A stretch of DNA of 64,000 nt from Salticus scenicus (taxonomy: Eukaryota; Arthropoda; Arachnida; Araneae; Salticidae): the NCBI GenBank assembly GCA_963930645.1, contig OZ005648.1, positions 273,778,403 through 273,842,402 on the forward strand, written 5' to 3'. The notes beneath the pieces are model-generated. The model did no database searches, was not told the DNA's origin, and saw only the letters and a list, made by a program, of their open reading frames with translations. The position numbers and the translations under genes are program-made. Position 1 is the stretch's first letter; every line of letters starts with the position of its first letter. This document shows, piece by piece, positions 11,745 to 21,374 of this stretch.

Positions 11745-12114
11745 GAATCGAAGTTAATAAAAACATGGTAAAATACCCAGCGTTTATCAACAGAAAAGCG
11801 TTATTCTGCAACATGAAAATGCAAGACCGCACTGCGCTTAAGACAAACCCTGGGAAAAAAATAATGAATTTGGTTGTAAAGTATTGCCTCACCCACCATA
11901 CTTCCCCGATAGAGCACCATCGGATAACCATTTATTCTGATCGCTACAACATTTTCTAAGGGTCAAAAAATTTGTCAGTTTGGATTATGTCCAAAATGCG
12001 ACCTCCAGATACTTTACCCCAAAACCAATTGGTTTTAATCGATCCGGCATTGAAAACTTCCATGCTAGATGGCAAAAGTACGTTGATAACGAGGGTGATT
12101 ACGTCATTGATTAA
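11745..12114 (+). pseudogene. Mariner transposase pseudogene, C-terminal part
   Basis: The conceptual translation contains YPAFINRKALF, then PHPPYFPDRAPSDNHLF followed by a stop and SLQHFL, and ends WQKYVDNEGDYVID before TAA at 12112-12114. This is the mariner C-terminus with its conserved HPPYSPDLAPSDYHLF block. The HHDNARPH block that carries the last catalytic aspartate is degraded. It is collinear with the fragment at 9690-10318 and separated from it by the satellite array. Confidence 0.85.
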
Positions 12115-12183
12115 AAATAAAAACTTGTTAAAATTTCCTATGTTTGAATATGTTGTAAAAAACAAAATCACTTCCGGTCCTCC

Positions 12184-12544
12184 TAATGTTTCTGAGATAA
12201 GTCCACTCTCGCATTATATTTAAATTGTGACAGAAAGTATATTTGCTTAAAGCATAATTAAGAATAAAGTAAATATTTGCTAAATAGATATATAAATATT
12301 AGATCATCGGACATTCATTCTCGGCTATGTAATTATGAGCTAAATGAAGATATTCCATCTCATCTTGATTTTGACGTAATAATTTCCATTTACGTCTCCG
12401 TTGAATTTAATGCCTTTGCAATGTCTGTTCATTAATTTATCGGTAACTATTTTTGTTTAGCTCTTGTTGTTGCTACTGAGATGCGGAGCAAATTAATAGT
12501 GATATTTTGGATTTTTTTAATCCACTGTTAGTATGAGAAACATT
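12184..12544. other. AT-rich spacer, no gene seen
   Basis: Sequence between the mariner right end and the next foldback element. I see no repeats, coding signal or RNA gene. Confidence 0.5.
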
Positions 12545-13571
12545 TTACAAGGAAACATTCAAAAGGTGTCATCTTCAAAAAGTATTGAAAAAAATATACT
12601 TGATTCTACTCTTCATAAAACACCAGAAAATGAAAAAAATATCGGCTGAAATTAATTACAGCGACCACAAAAAATTATCGAAATTAAGCATATTTGGCGA
12701 TTTCACGCTGCTAGGCGATTGAACAAGGAGAGGGACGCCGCTCATCGCACTCTTGGAGCGATTTTGAGCGCTTCTATGGCGATCTCTCCATTTATTGAAA
12801 AAAAAAAAAAAAATTACAAAAACGCCAGGACTTAGTCCCAAACCGACAAAGGGCGTTGATAGTATACACATTGGAGAAAAGTCCACAGGACAGGTTTTTC
12901 ATCCGAATCAATGAAGTGCAGCATAGTGGGCAAGGAGCTCAAACACACATTTGTACAAAAAGAAGGAAGGAGAGTGTGAAGAGAGAAAGAAAGAATAAGT
13001 AAATAAAACGTTACGATTAAACTTTACATTTAAAGTGAAATGATTTAGAAAGACTTTAAATTACATTTCAAGTGATTTTTAGGACTGGAAGTGATTTTTA
13101 AAAACTGCTAATTAGATATGACGTGAATTTAATCTGTTCTGTTGGAAATATCCATCAGAAGATTGTAGATTCTTTTTAGTTTAATTAAGAGGGATGGACG
13201 AGAAATAATATTTTCGAGCCAGCCCTCTGGTTTTCGTACAGGATTTCTTAAGTGGTACGAACTTGTTATAGGGCAATTGAAATAGTAATGTTCTGGTGTA
13301 CCCTCCTCTCCACAAGGACATAGGGGGGTGCGTCGGCGATGGAATCTATACAAATATTGTGGGAAAGGCCCATGACCCGACAGGAAGGCTGCAGTCTCTG
13401 GTGGCAGCGACCAATCATTAACGGCCACATTTGGAATCATTGAAGTGGTCGCTGTAATTAATTTCAGGCGATAATTTTTTCATTTTCTGGTGTTTTATGA
13501 AGAGTAGAATCACATATATTTTTTTCCATACTTTTTGAAGATGATACCTTTTGAATGTTTCCTTGTTAGTA
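12545..13571. mobile_element. Foldback element with ~130-bp inverted repeats, containing a LINE tail
   Basis: The arms 12545-12710 and 13441-13571 are inverted repeats containing ACAAGGAAACATTCAAAAGG and ATTACAGCGACCAC. The same arms form the compact 426-bp element at 43745-44170. Here the centre is replaced by ~730 bp that includes a LINE fragment on the minus strand. Target duplications are not clear at the left end. Confidence 0.7.
13129..13440 (-). pseudogene. LINE (non-LTR retrotransposon) ORF2 C-terminal fragment
   Basis: The 103-residue frame contains AFLSGHGPFPQYLYRF, then CPCGEEGTPEHYYFNCP, the cysteine/histidine block that follows the RNase H domain in many arthropod R1/I/jockey-group LINEs. 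The upstream RNase H and reverse transcriptase parts are absent, because the frame meets the foldback arm at 13441. It is a 5'-truncated remnant with no function of its own. Confidence 0.75.
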
Positions 13572-14236
13572 TATTTTCCCTTCTCTTGCAGTAATTTTCC
13601 CATTGAAAACGATGTTGCCAGAGAAAAAGTATTTCAAAATAATTCTACTATTTTCTTAATTACTTTGTATTAATCTTTATTTGTTATGTTATTTTTCTTT
13701 TATTTGTTTGAATTTTGCCCTCGTTACACATAATTTTTAGTTCTTATATAATATAGTTTTAGTTCTCATACTATATATATTGTTAGTAAATGTCGATTCT
13801 GTTGCGTGAAGAAAGTCGCACGTAAAGAAACAGGCAGGTTCTAGTAAATGAAAATACAATTCATTCAACATATATTCTCAAAACAGGTGAACAAAACAGT
13901 CAACTGAAAGAAGATTTTCGAAACAATCCAATAAAAACTGTCACTCGTATCAGAAAAATCACTATTCAAATGATATTCCCGAAACAGTTCAATAAAATAA
14001 TCATTTGTTCCACAAAAGTAAAGTATACAGTTTTAAATACACCACATAACAGAAAATTCGCTGATTCCGAAACAATGATTAATTGCTTGAAACACCATCT
14101 CTCAGAAAAGACCGCTCATAACAACTGTCTGAAGACAACACAATCCCAAGAGTTAATCTGTTCCAATTGATACTCTTGCCCGAAATTTGGCGAAGATTCT
14201 GGCTAATTCTGTGTTGGAATCCAACGAAAATTTTAA
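13572..14236. other. Unique-looking AT-rich DNA, no gene seen
   Basis: Contains short frames (66 codons at 13970) with no recognisable domain. No repeat structure is visible. Confidence 0.5.
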
Positions 14237-14485
14237 ACCTTTGAGTGCTGAATACTCGCGGCCTATGCGGTCCATACGGACGGCGCGCGGTTGGCGCTGA
14301 CGAGTTGTCTCATTCTTATCGCGGACGCGCTTTATGCGAGTGTTGCATAGTACACTGATTTTTGCCGGGTGCGTATTTGTGTCCATAGTCTATATTAATG
14401 ACTTTCGCTGGACGCATATGTGCGTCCATAGTCTATATTAATGACTTTCGCTGGGCGCATATGTGCGCCCATAGCACTCAAAGGG
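14237..14485. mobile_element. PiggyBac-type MITE, 249 bp
   Basis: TTAA flanks both sides (14233-14236 and 14486-14489). The ends are inverted repeats with CCTTTGAGTGCT in common. The right half contains a ~47-bp tandem duplication (from about 14399 and 14446), each copy with a near-palindrome of the type GGGCGCATATGTGCGCCC. It has no coding capacity and would depend on a piggyBac transposase supplied elsewhere. Confidence 0.75.
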
Positions 14486-14489
14486 TTAA

Positions 14490-15243
14490 GAACTCGGCTT
14501 CTATTGATGATTTAACTTCGAAATATCAGCAATCCTAAACTTTTTTTTTCTCGCCGGTCTCCAAGTTTGTCACCACGGCAATGGGAACGAATGAACTTCC
14601 ATTTGTTTTCATTCTGACTGTAAATCTACTTTTGCTCCAATAACACATTTGATGCAGGAAACAGGATTAATCCTTTACAACAATAGAGATAAACTGAATG
14701 TTTGCAATAGGTCAATTTCTAAAGAAAGTAACTTAAAAATTAATGAACGATTATGATAAATAACGAAAAATGAATTAACAGAAGATTTTCTTTTCCTCTC
14801 TCTAGCTGATATTTCTTCTTGAAAACTTTTTGCATTCTAAGAATCGGTTATACTGGGACAACATTATTATTGTACGTATTCTAAGTGTTTTTTTTTTTTT
14901 TTTTTTTTTTTTTCTCCGGTTTCATAAACTTTTATTCGGGACACCTAAGAAGAAAATTTTGCTCTTTAAATGAAGCTTCTGGATTAAATTCAAATTAAAA
15001 CTGTTAAATTTATAGAAACTGTTATAATACTTTTATTATTATTATGACTGAGAGATAAAGTTACGTATACTAAAAAGAATTTCTTGAATTTGATATTTGG
15101 CAAAGGAAATGAAGTTTAACCACATATTTCTCCAAATGTATATTTAGTAAATACACAATTAATAAAGTATTAATAATGTTATTTAATTTTTAAAAGCAAT
15201 TTCCAAAATAATGCGCTGATTTCATATTTTCCATTGATATTAG
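14490..15243 (+). other. Presumed intron upstream of the DUOXA-like exon
   Basis: AT-rich DNA with a long poly-T tract (about 14889-14913) leading to the AG acceptor at 15242-15243. No coding signal is visible. The intron assignment depends on the exon call. Confidence 0.4.
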
Positions 15244-15455
15244 GATGGCATTTCCACTATGGCTTCTCACCAATATCTTATTTTTCATGGTGATACGATA
15301 TGGTGCATACTACCTTTCACTGACAGGAGGCTGTCTGTTGCTGACTAACTCACTTTTTGCCACTATACGTAATGCAGTGCCTGTAAATATCCACTTCCAG
15401 TCGAAGCCTCTTATTCTACACTATGGATGGTGTTTTTGGTTAGTTCTATTTACGG
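15244..15455 (+). CDS. DUOXA: Internal exon of a DUOXA / Numb-interacting-protein-like gene
   Basis: This is a coding exon bounded by a pyrimidine-containing AG acceptor (15242-15243) and a strong GTAAGT-type donor at 15456. Its 70 codons contain WLLTNILFF, YGAYYLSLTGG and HYGWCFWLVLFTG. That order and spacing follow the conserved WLLANV, YGGYMLLATG and HHGPAFWITLTTG region of dual-oxidase maturation factors. Those proteins are multi-pass ER/plasma-membrane proteins that escort dual oxidase to the cell surface. The segment covers two hydrophobic helices and the start of a third. It enters after two bases of a codon and ends with one base of a glycine codon. I found no other exons, which probably lie outside the window or are too short to see. 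Confidence 0.65.
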
Positions 15456-15778
15456 GTAAGTATTAGGTTTTCTGCTACATAATAATAAAATCATTTTCTA
15501 TTTCTTATAATCAAATGAGTAAAATTGAAATTGTCTATAATTTAAATAATTCTTACATGCACAATACGATAAATTTAATGTGTTGTAAAATATCACAATT
15601 TAATAATTTATCTATTTGTAATTTCATAAATTGAGCTTGTACTTATTTATCTGCAGAACTTTAGGTTTTCTGATATAATTTTTAATATTTTGTATACAGA
15701 AAGTCCAGTACTATCTGTGCTCCAGTGACCATTTCTTTAACAGATATATTTTCTATGATGTAGTTGCAAAGTTATCAG

Positions 15779-15833
15779 AAATAAAATATTTTTGTAAAAA
15801 AATATAACCGACTCCAAAAAGCAACTACTATTC

Positions 15834-15864
<31 letters not shown>

Positions 15865-16664
15865 TATGAAATGAAACTAAATTGCGCCTAAAAGTATAAA
15901 ATAATTTCCTTCGCCAAACAACTTATAACACTACAATTAATCATAACTTTTGAAGTCGGCGCAAAATTAAATAAAATTTAATTAGTTTTTAAAGGTTTGT
16001 TTTTAGATCGGTAGCAACAAATGCTGTTGTCTCGAATGATCCATTTTCATGTTTCCTTTATTATTTTATCACTGTATACAATTGGTCCATTGATAGTATC
16101 TACACAGAACAGTGAACATTCTTCACAATGCGGTATTTATGTTTCTACAAAGTCAGTTTCCTTTGCAAATTTGGTATAACTTTGATAACTATCATCCTTG
16201 GTGGCTTTTGGATTTGGCGTTCAAAACGTATTGCAAAAATATACACGCAAAATGTATATTTTCATAATATATTTTGTACGAAGTATTGTTTCATATTATT
16301 GATTACTCTCTTAATATACCTTATCAAATTAATCATGATATCCCAAAGAAATTAAATATGTTTGCCAGATAATTTTGCGATTTTTCTTTCACCAAGGACG
16401 TCAGATACCAGCATCTTCACCAACTTTTGCTGCTTACGAAATCTTATTTGTTTTCTTGAATCAAAATAGTTTTCGGCTGCGTTTTGCAGGTGACAATGTG
16501 AGATGTGTATTTTGAATAGGATTTGATTTTTGTATTGAATAAAGGTATCAATTTTTATTTAATTTTGCGCCGACTTCAAAAGTTATGATTAATTGTAGTG
16601 TTATAGGTTGTTTGGCGAAGGAAATTATTTTATACTTTTAGGCGCAATTTAGTTTCATTTCATA

Positions 16665-16705
<41 letters not shown>

Positions 16706-16755
16706 GTAGTTGCTTTTTGGAGTCGGTTCTATTTTTTTACAAAGAGATTTTATTT
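15779..16755. mobile_element. Element with ~200-bp near-perfect terminal inverted repeats
   Basis: 15779-15985 and 16550-16755 are long inverted repeats of very high identity. They contain ACCGACTCCAAAAAGCAACT, a poly-A/T tract and GCGCCGACTTCAAAAG. The 75-codon frame at 16128-16355 lies in the spacer but belongs to a dispersed repeat also found near 28980-29230, 29850-29930 and 30800-30900, so I do not call it a gene. It probably lies in the intron downstream of the DUOXA-like exon. Confidence 0.75.
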
Positions 16756-17159
16756 TTCTCTTTTCAGTGAAAACTTATTCATATATCAGAACATCAAAAG
16801 ACGTTTGACGGCAGTTTCACAAATCACAACTTCCAAGAAAAGTGACATAAGTCAAAAAATGGTTTATGTCACTGAAAAATACATGAAATGCACCCAATAT
16901 GAACAAAAAAGTTACATCTCCATCTAGAAAGTTATCCACTCGAGAGACAGTTGTGCCAGTTTTATTCTAGTCAAGTTATTTTTAAATTGATTTTTCTCAA
17001 ATGCTGCATTTTTAAGTTGTGTCACTTTTCTTGCCTTTATCGGATATGAACAAAAAACTATCTGTTGAATGAACATACGTTAAGTTAAAAAGTCTTTAGA
17101 AACGTAAAGAACGGATACGCTGTATTCGTAACCAAAAATTCTGTTAGGCATATATATTG

Positions 17160-19143
17160 AATTTTACAGTGAATACGTGTCACTCGCTGCGCTGAAAATT
17201 GCGCAGCGTAAAGTTCAAACAAAGAGCAAAATATGCGATGTAGCTGACGGACAGAAGTTTCAACATCGATACTTACATACTGCTTTTATCAGTGTAGCTG
17301 CATGCATTCAGCAGTTAAAGTGAGAACAGACTTTTGTGAGTATCCTGTAATTTGTTTATATCTTAATGAAATCATAATAAAGCCTATTTCAGGCCAAGAT
17401 CATTACGACAACAAAAAAAGTATTAAAATCAAATTATCTCTTACGAAGTTATAAGCTAACAAATTTCAACAACAACAACAACAATGAGAAACATGGTTTG
17501 TATTGAGAACCTCTTCCTTTATGAAGTCGGTTTAAAATGTCTTTGCGTTAATCGATGTGACCGCTTACAATAACCATACTTTGAATTTTACATAGCATAA
17601 ATGTCACCCGCTACGCTACAACATATGCAATGTTGTTCAAGTGTGCACAAAATAGGAGATTGTGAACAAACAAATGCACGTTTTAAGCGTTCTGTTTTTA
17701 GCATTAACGTCTAAACTACCTTTTCGTACTAAATCGATGATGCTCTGCAATTTTATAATTCACTTTTTTCCCCTTTCTTGAACTGTTTCCGAGATAGGAA
17801 CGCTAACTCCACTGTTTCCCACCAGGTGGCGCTGTAGGCGGTTGAATCGCGCAGCAAATATCCACTTTACTATACCTACATACCACTTTTATGACTGTAG
17901 CTGCAGCTGTTTAGCAGTTAAAAGAGTCGGCACTGACTTTTTTGGGCACCCTGTATTTTCTTTTGATCGTAAAGATATTGCAATGGGACCTATTTCAGAC
18001 CAAGACCTTTACAATAAAACAAAAAGTACCAAAATGGGATTATCTGTTCAGAAGTTATGAGCTAACAAACAAAAATTAAAACAAAAAAACATACGGTTTT
18101 AATTGAGAACCTCCTCCTTTTTGAAGTCGGTTAATTAGAGCATCTCTTACGAAGTTATAAGCTTACAAACACCAACAACAACACATAGCTCGAATTAAGA
18201 ACACCCTTTTTTCTGAAATTGGTTGCAAACGACTTTGCGCTGATCGATGTGACCGCTTACACTAACAGTACTTTGAACCACAGAGTATACATGTCATCCG
18301 CTACGCTGCAAAGTGTGCAACCTAGTTAAGGTGTGCACAGTGTAGGAAATTGCGAAGAAAAACTGCACGTTTTAAGCGTTCTATTTTTAGCAATAATGTC
18401 TAAAAACTGTCTTTTCGTCGTAAATCGATGATGCTCTACAACTTCGTAATTAACTTTTCTCCCATCTTGAACCGTTTTTGAGATAGGAGCGCTGATTCCG
18501 CTGTTTTTCACCAGATGGCGTTTTATTTTCTTTAGATTGTAAAGTTATTACAATGGGACCTACTTCAGACCAAGATCTTTACAACAAAACAAAAAGTATC
18601 AAGTAACCGTATTTTGAACTATATAACGTATGTCTCACCAGCTACGCTACAACGTGTGCAATGTAGCTCAAGTGTGCATAGTGTAAGAAATTGCGAACAA
18701 ACAAATGCACGTTTTTAGCATTGTATTTTTAGCATCAATGTCTAAACTATCTTTTCGTACTAAATCGATGATGCCCTGCAATTTTATAATTCACTTTTCT
18801 CCCCTGTCTTGAACCGTTTCCGAGATAGGAACGTAGCATAAACTATCTTTTTGTACTAAATCGATGATACTTTTCAATTTTGTAATTCCCTTTTTTCTCT
18901 AGAACCGTTTTCGAGATAGTAACACTAACTCCGCTATTTTCCACCAGGTGGCGCTGCAAGCGGTTTAACTTTGTAATGCATGGCCACTTTGCTATACTTA
19001 CATACAATTTTTAACACTATAGCTGCAGCCGTTTAGCAGTTAAAAGAGTTGGGACTGATTTTTTGGGCACCTTGTATTTTCTATAGATTGTAAAGATATT
19101 ACAATGGGACCTATTTCAGACCAAGACCTTTTCAACAAAACAA
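17160..19143. repeat. Decayed tandem repeat block (~300-500-bp units)
   Basis: Related segments recur from about 17540, 18228, 18600 and 18840. Shared motifs include CTAAATCGATGATGCTCTGCA, CCGTTTCCGAGATAGGAACG, ACCAGGTGGCGCTG, ATTACAATGGGACCTA and AGAAGTTATGAGCTAACAAAC. The block continues at 20310-20390 after the inserted element 19144-20309. The 72-codon frame at 17842 is repeat sequence. Confidence 0.75.
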
Positions 19144-20309
19144 CTAGTATGTTGTGTCCACCACAAGACTTTCTTCTATATTTTCCTACACAACTTCACT
19201 CAATAACAATACTAAAAAAAAAAAGGCATTTTTTTCCCACTATTTTTTTGTTGTTGTAAAAAATAAAAGTTAATAAAAGTAAAAAAAAATCGATTTTAAA
19301 TTATCACATATTTATAGTTTAACCATTCGTTTTAAAGGTATTGGCGAAACCTTTCGAAAGATACCCATCTTGAAAATTTACCCCCCCCCCCGGGGGGAAG
19401 CGATGCCCCCACATGCACAGAATTTTTTTCCTAGTGAACTACTACTATTATCAATAACTCATATTAATTTTACAATCACAGGTTAAGAATAACTCTCATT
19501 ATGTACATTTATACGAAATTTTGTCCTATACTGCCATGTTAAAAATTTAGAAAAAATACGATCACAGCGCCACCTGTTAAACGATTGATCCCCAAATCTA
19601 ATCAACACCAGTTTATGTCATCGGCCAACTAAATACCAAATTAGGTTAAATTTCGTTAAAAAAAAAAAAAAAAAAAAAAAAAAACGGTTTTTTTTTGTTA
19701 AAAGTAAAAAAAATCGATAACTTTGTTTTAAATTATCACAGATTTATAGTTCAACCATTCGTTTTAAAGGTATTGTCGAGACCTTTCGAAAGATACCTAT
19801 CTTGAAAATTTACTCCCCTCGAGGGGGAACTTCTCCCCCCCAGGGGGGGTGGCGAGGCTCCTACACATACAAAAATATTTTTCCAATTGACTATCTCTAT
19901 TATAAATAATTCTTATAAATTTCATAATGATTACTGAAAAATAATTCTCTTTATGCCCATTTATACAAAATTTTGTCCTATATCACCATGTTAAAAATTT
20001 AGAAAAATCGGGATGGCAACGCAACCTGTAAGACAATTTTTAACAAAAGTTGATAGGCACTAATTTATGTCAAGATGCAACTGCATACCAATTTGTATGA
20101 TATTCTGTGCAGTAGTTCCTGAGATACAGTTGCCACAAAATTTTGTCACACACACACACAGGCAGACAGACAGACTGACAGACAGACATTTTCTAAAAAT
20201 GGTCAAATCGTGTTCTACAGCTCTCAAAACATGTAAATCCATCAAAAACCCGAGGTCGAAAATTATTACGAATCCAATACTTTCTTCTATTGAATATAGA
20301 AGAAAGTAA
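19144..20309 (-). mobile_element. Helentron-type non-autonomous element, copy E
   Basis: On the minus strand it begins TTACTTTCTTCTATATT and ends with hairpin TTGTGGTGGACACAA followed by CATACTAG. It contains a (GTCT)n-type tract near the 5' end and an inverted subterminal pair, ACTTTCTTCTATAT / ATATAGAAGAAAGT. This layout matches Helentron-associated elements (subterminal inverted repeats, GTCY microsatellite, 3' hairpin). Comparison with the paralogous host unit near 18590 gives a clean insertion in a T-run. The core is duplicated inside this copy (about 19520-19650 and 19960-20100). Confidence 0.75.
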
Positions 20310-20394
20310 AAAGTGTCAAAATCGGAGCATCCGTTCAGAAGTTATGAGCTAACAAACATAAAAAATACATACGGTTTGAATTGAGGGAGGTGGG

Positions 20395-20979
20395 GCAAAA
20401 CGTGATTTCACAAAATCCTTCATATCCCAAACAAAAAAAAACAGATATCCGTAAAATTTTTGCTTTAAAATATAGCTAACACAAATGTCTAAAAATCGAT
20501 TTCTGTAATTTTAGAAATTCGTCCCCAAGAGGGAGGAAGGGGCGAAACGTGATTTCACATGCGTTAAACGTGATTTCACGTAATCCTATATATCTCACAC
20601 AAAAAAATAGATATACGTGAAATTTTTGCTCTAACATATAGCTAATGCAAATATCTAAAAACGAATTTCTGGAATTTTAGAAATTCAGCCCCCAGGTGGG
20701 GCAGCAAGGGGGGGGCTATGGGGCAAAAACAAATAGAAATACAGTTAAAGCCGTTCAAAATTGGTACAGATAGGTTTTAAAGGCCTGCAAGTCGAATGGA
20801 CATATTTTCGAAAGTGTAAAGTTATTAGGAGGGGCGAGAAGGGGGAGGGAGAGGGGGGACAAAAAAATAAAAATAGAGTTAGATCGTTCAAAATTGGTAC
20901 ATAGATGTTTTCGATACTTACAAATCGATTGCGGATATTTTCGAATTTGCAAAATTATTAGGAGGGGCGGGAAGGGGGC
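20395..20979. repeat. G-rich tandem repeats (~140-180-bp units), left of the BEL insertion
   Basis: Two units share AAACGTGATTTCAC and TAGAAATTC motifs. They are followed by ~140-bp units with GTTCAAAATTGGTACA and AAATTATTAGGAGGGG. The same units continue at 27196-27480, showing that the BEL element landed inside this array. A related block in inverse orientation lies at 45280-45570. Confidence 0.75.
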
Positions 20980-21313
20980 TGTTGCCGCTCACCTTAGTTT
21001 GGCTATATGCGCAACCTTGGCGCGCATCTCTTGTTCACTTGCATTCCCGCTTTAGCGGAGTAGTTGTATTGTTTTTCGTTATAAGAGTAACATCTCTCTT
21101 GTTTATCTTGTTCGGTGATATGGTTCACCTTTTTTATAGTTTGCGTTGACTATGGTGTCAACATATTTGAATACGTTAATAATACGTCCTCTAATAACTG
21201 TAAATATGTACATACGATATGTATAATACATTAATTAAATGTTTGTGAAGTAATAGCTTCAGAATAGTAATTATTAAAATGATATACAGTCCACTCATAA
21301 AGTATCGTAAACA
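20980..21313 (+). repeat. 5' LTR of the BEL/Pao element
   Basis: 334 bp, TGTTG start and AAACA end, with target repeat GGGGC just outside. The sequence after it (21314 onward, TTTGGTCTAGTAGAACC) is where the tRNA primer site would lie; I cannot assign the primer tRNA. Confidence 0.95.
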
Positions 21314-21374
21314 TTTGGTCTAGTAGAACCGGAGGAAGATCAATCGTAATATAATGAAATAGTGGTGGTGCTCA

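Larger units (their letters stand above)
9485..12183 (+). mobile_element. Mariner element split by a satellite array
   Basis: The ends are inverted repeats: TGAGGACCGGAAAGTAATG at 9485 and, on the minus strand, GGAGGACCGGAAGTGAT ending at 12183. Each is flanked by TA (9483-9484 and 12184-12185). Subtracting the ~1.4-kb satellite array leaves about 1.3 kb, the usual mariner length. Both transposase halves lie in the expected order between the ends. Confidence 0.8.

Noticed and set aside
11708..12223. Separate 83-codon plus-strand frames and antisense frames
   Set aside because: Out-of-frame readings of the mariner C-terminal remnant.
16128..16355. 75-codon hydrophobic frame
   Set aside because: The same sequence recurs in diverged, frame-broken form near 28980, 29850 and 30800, so it is a dispersed repeat.
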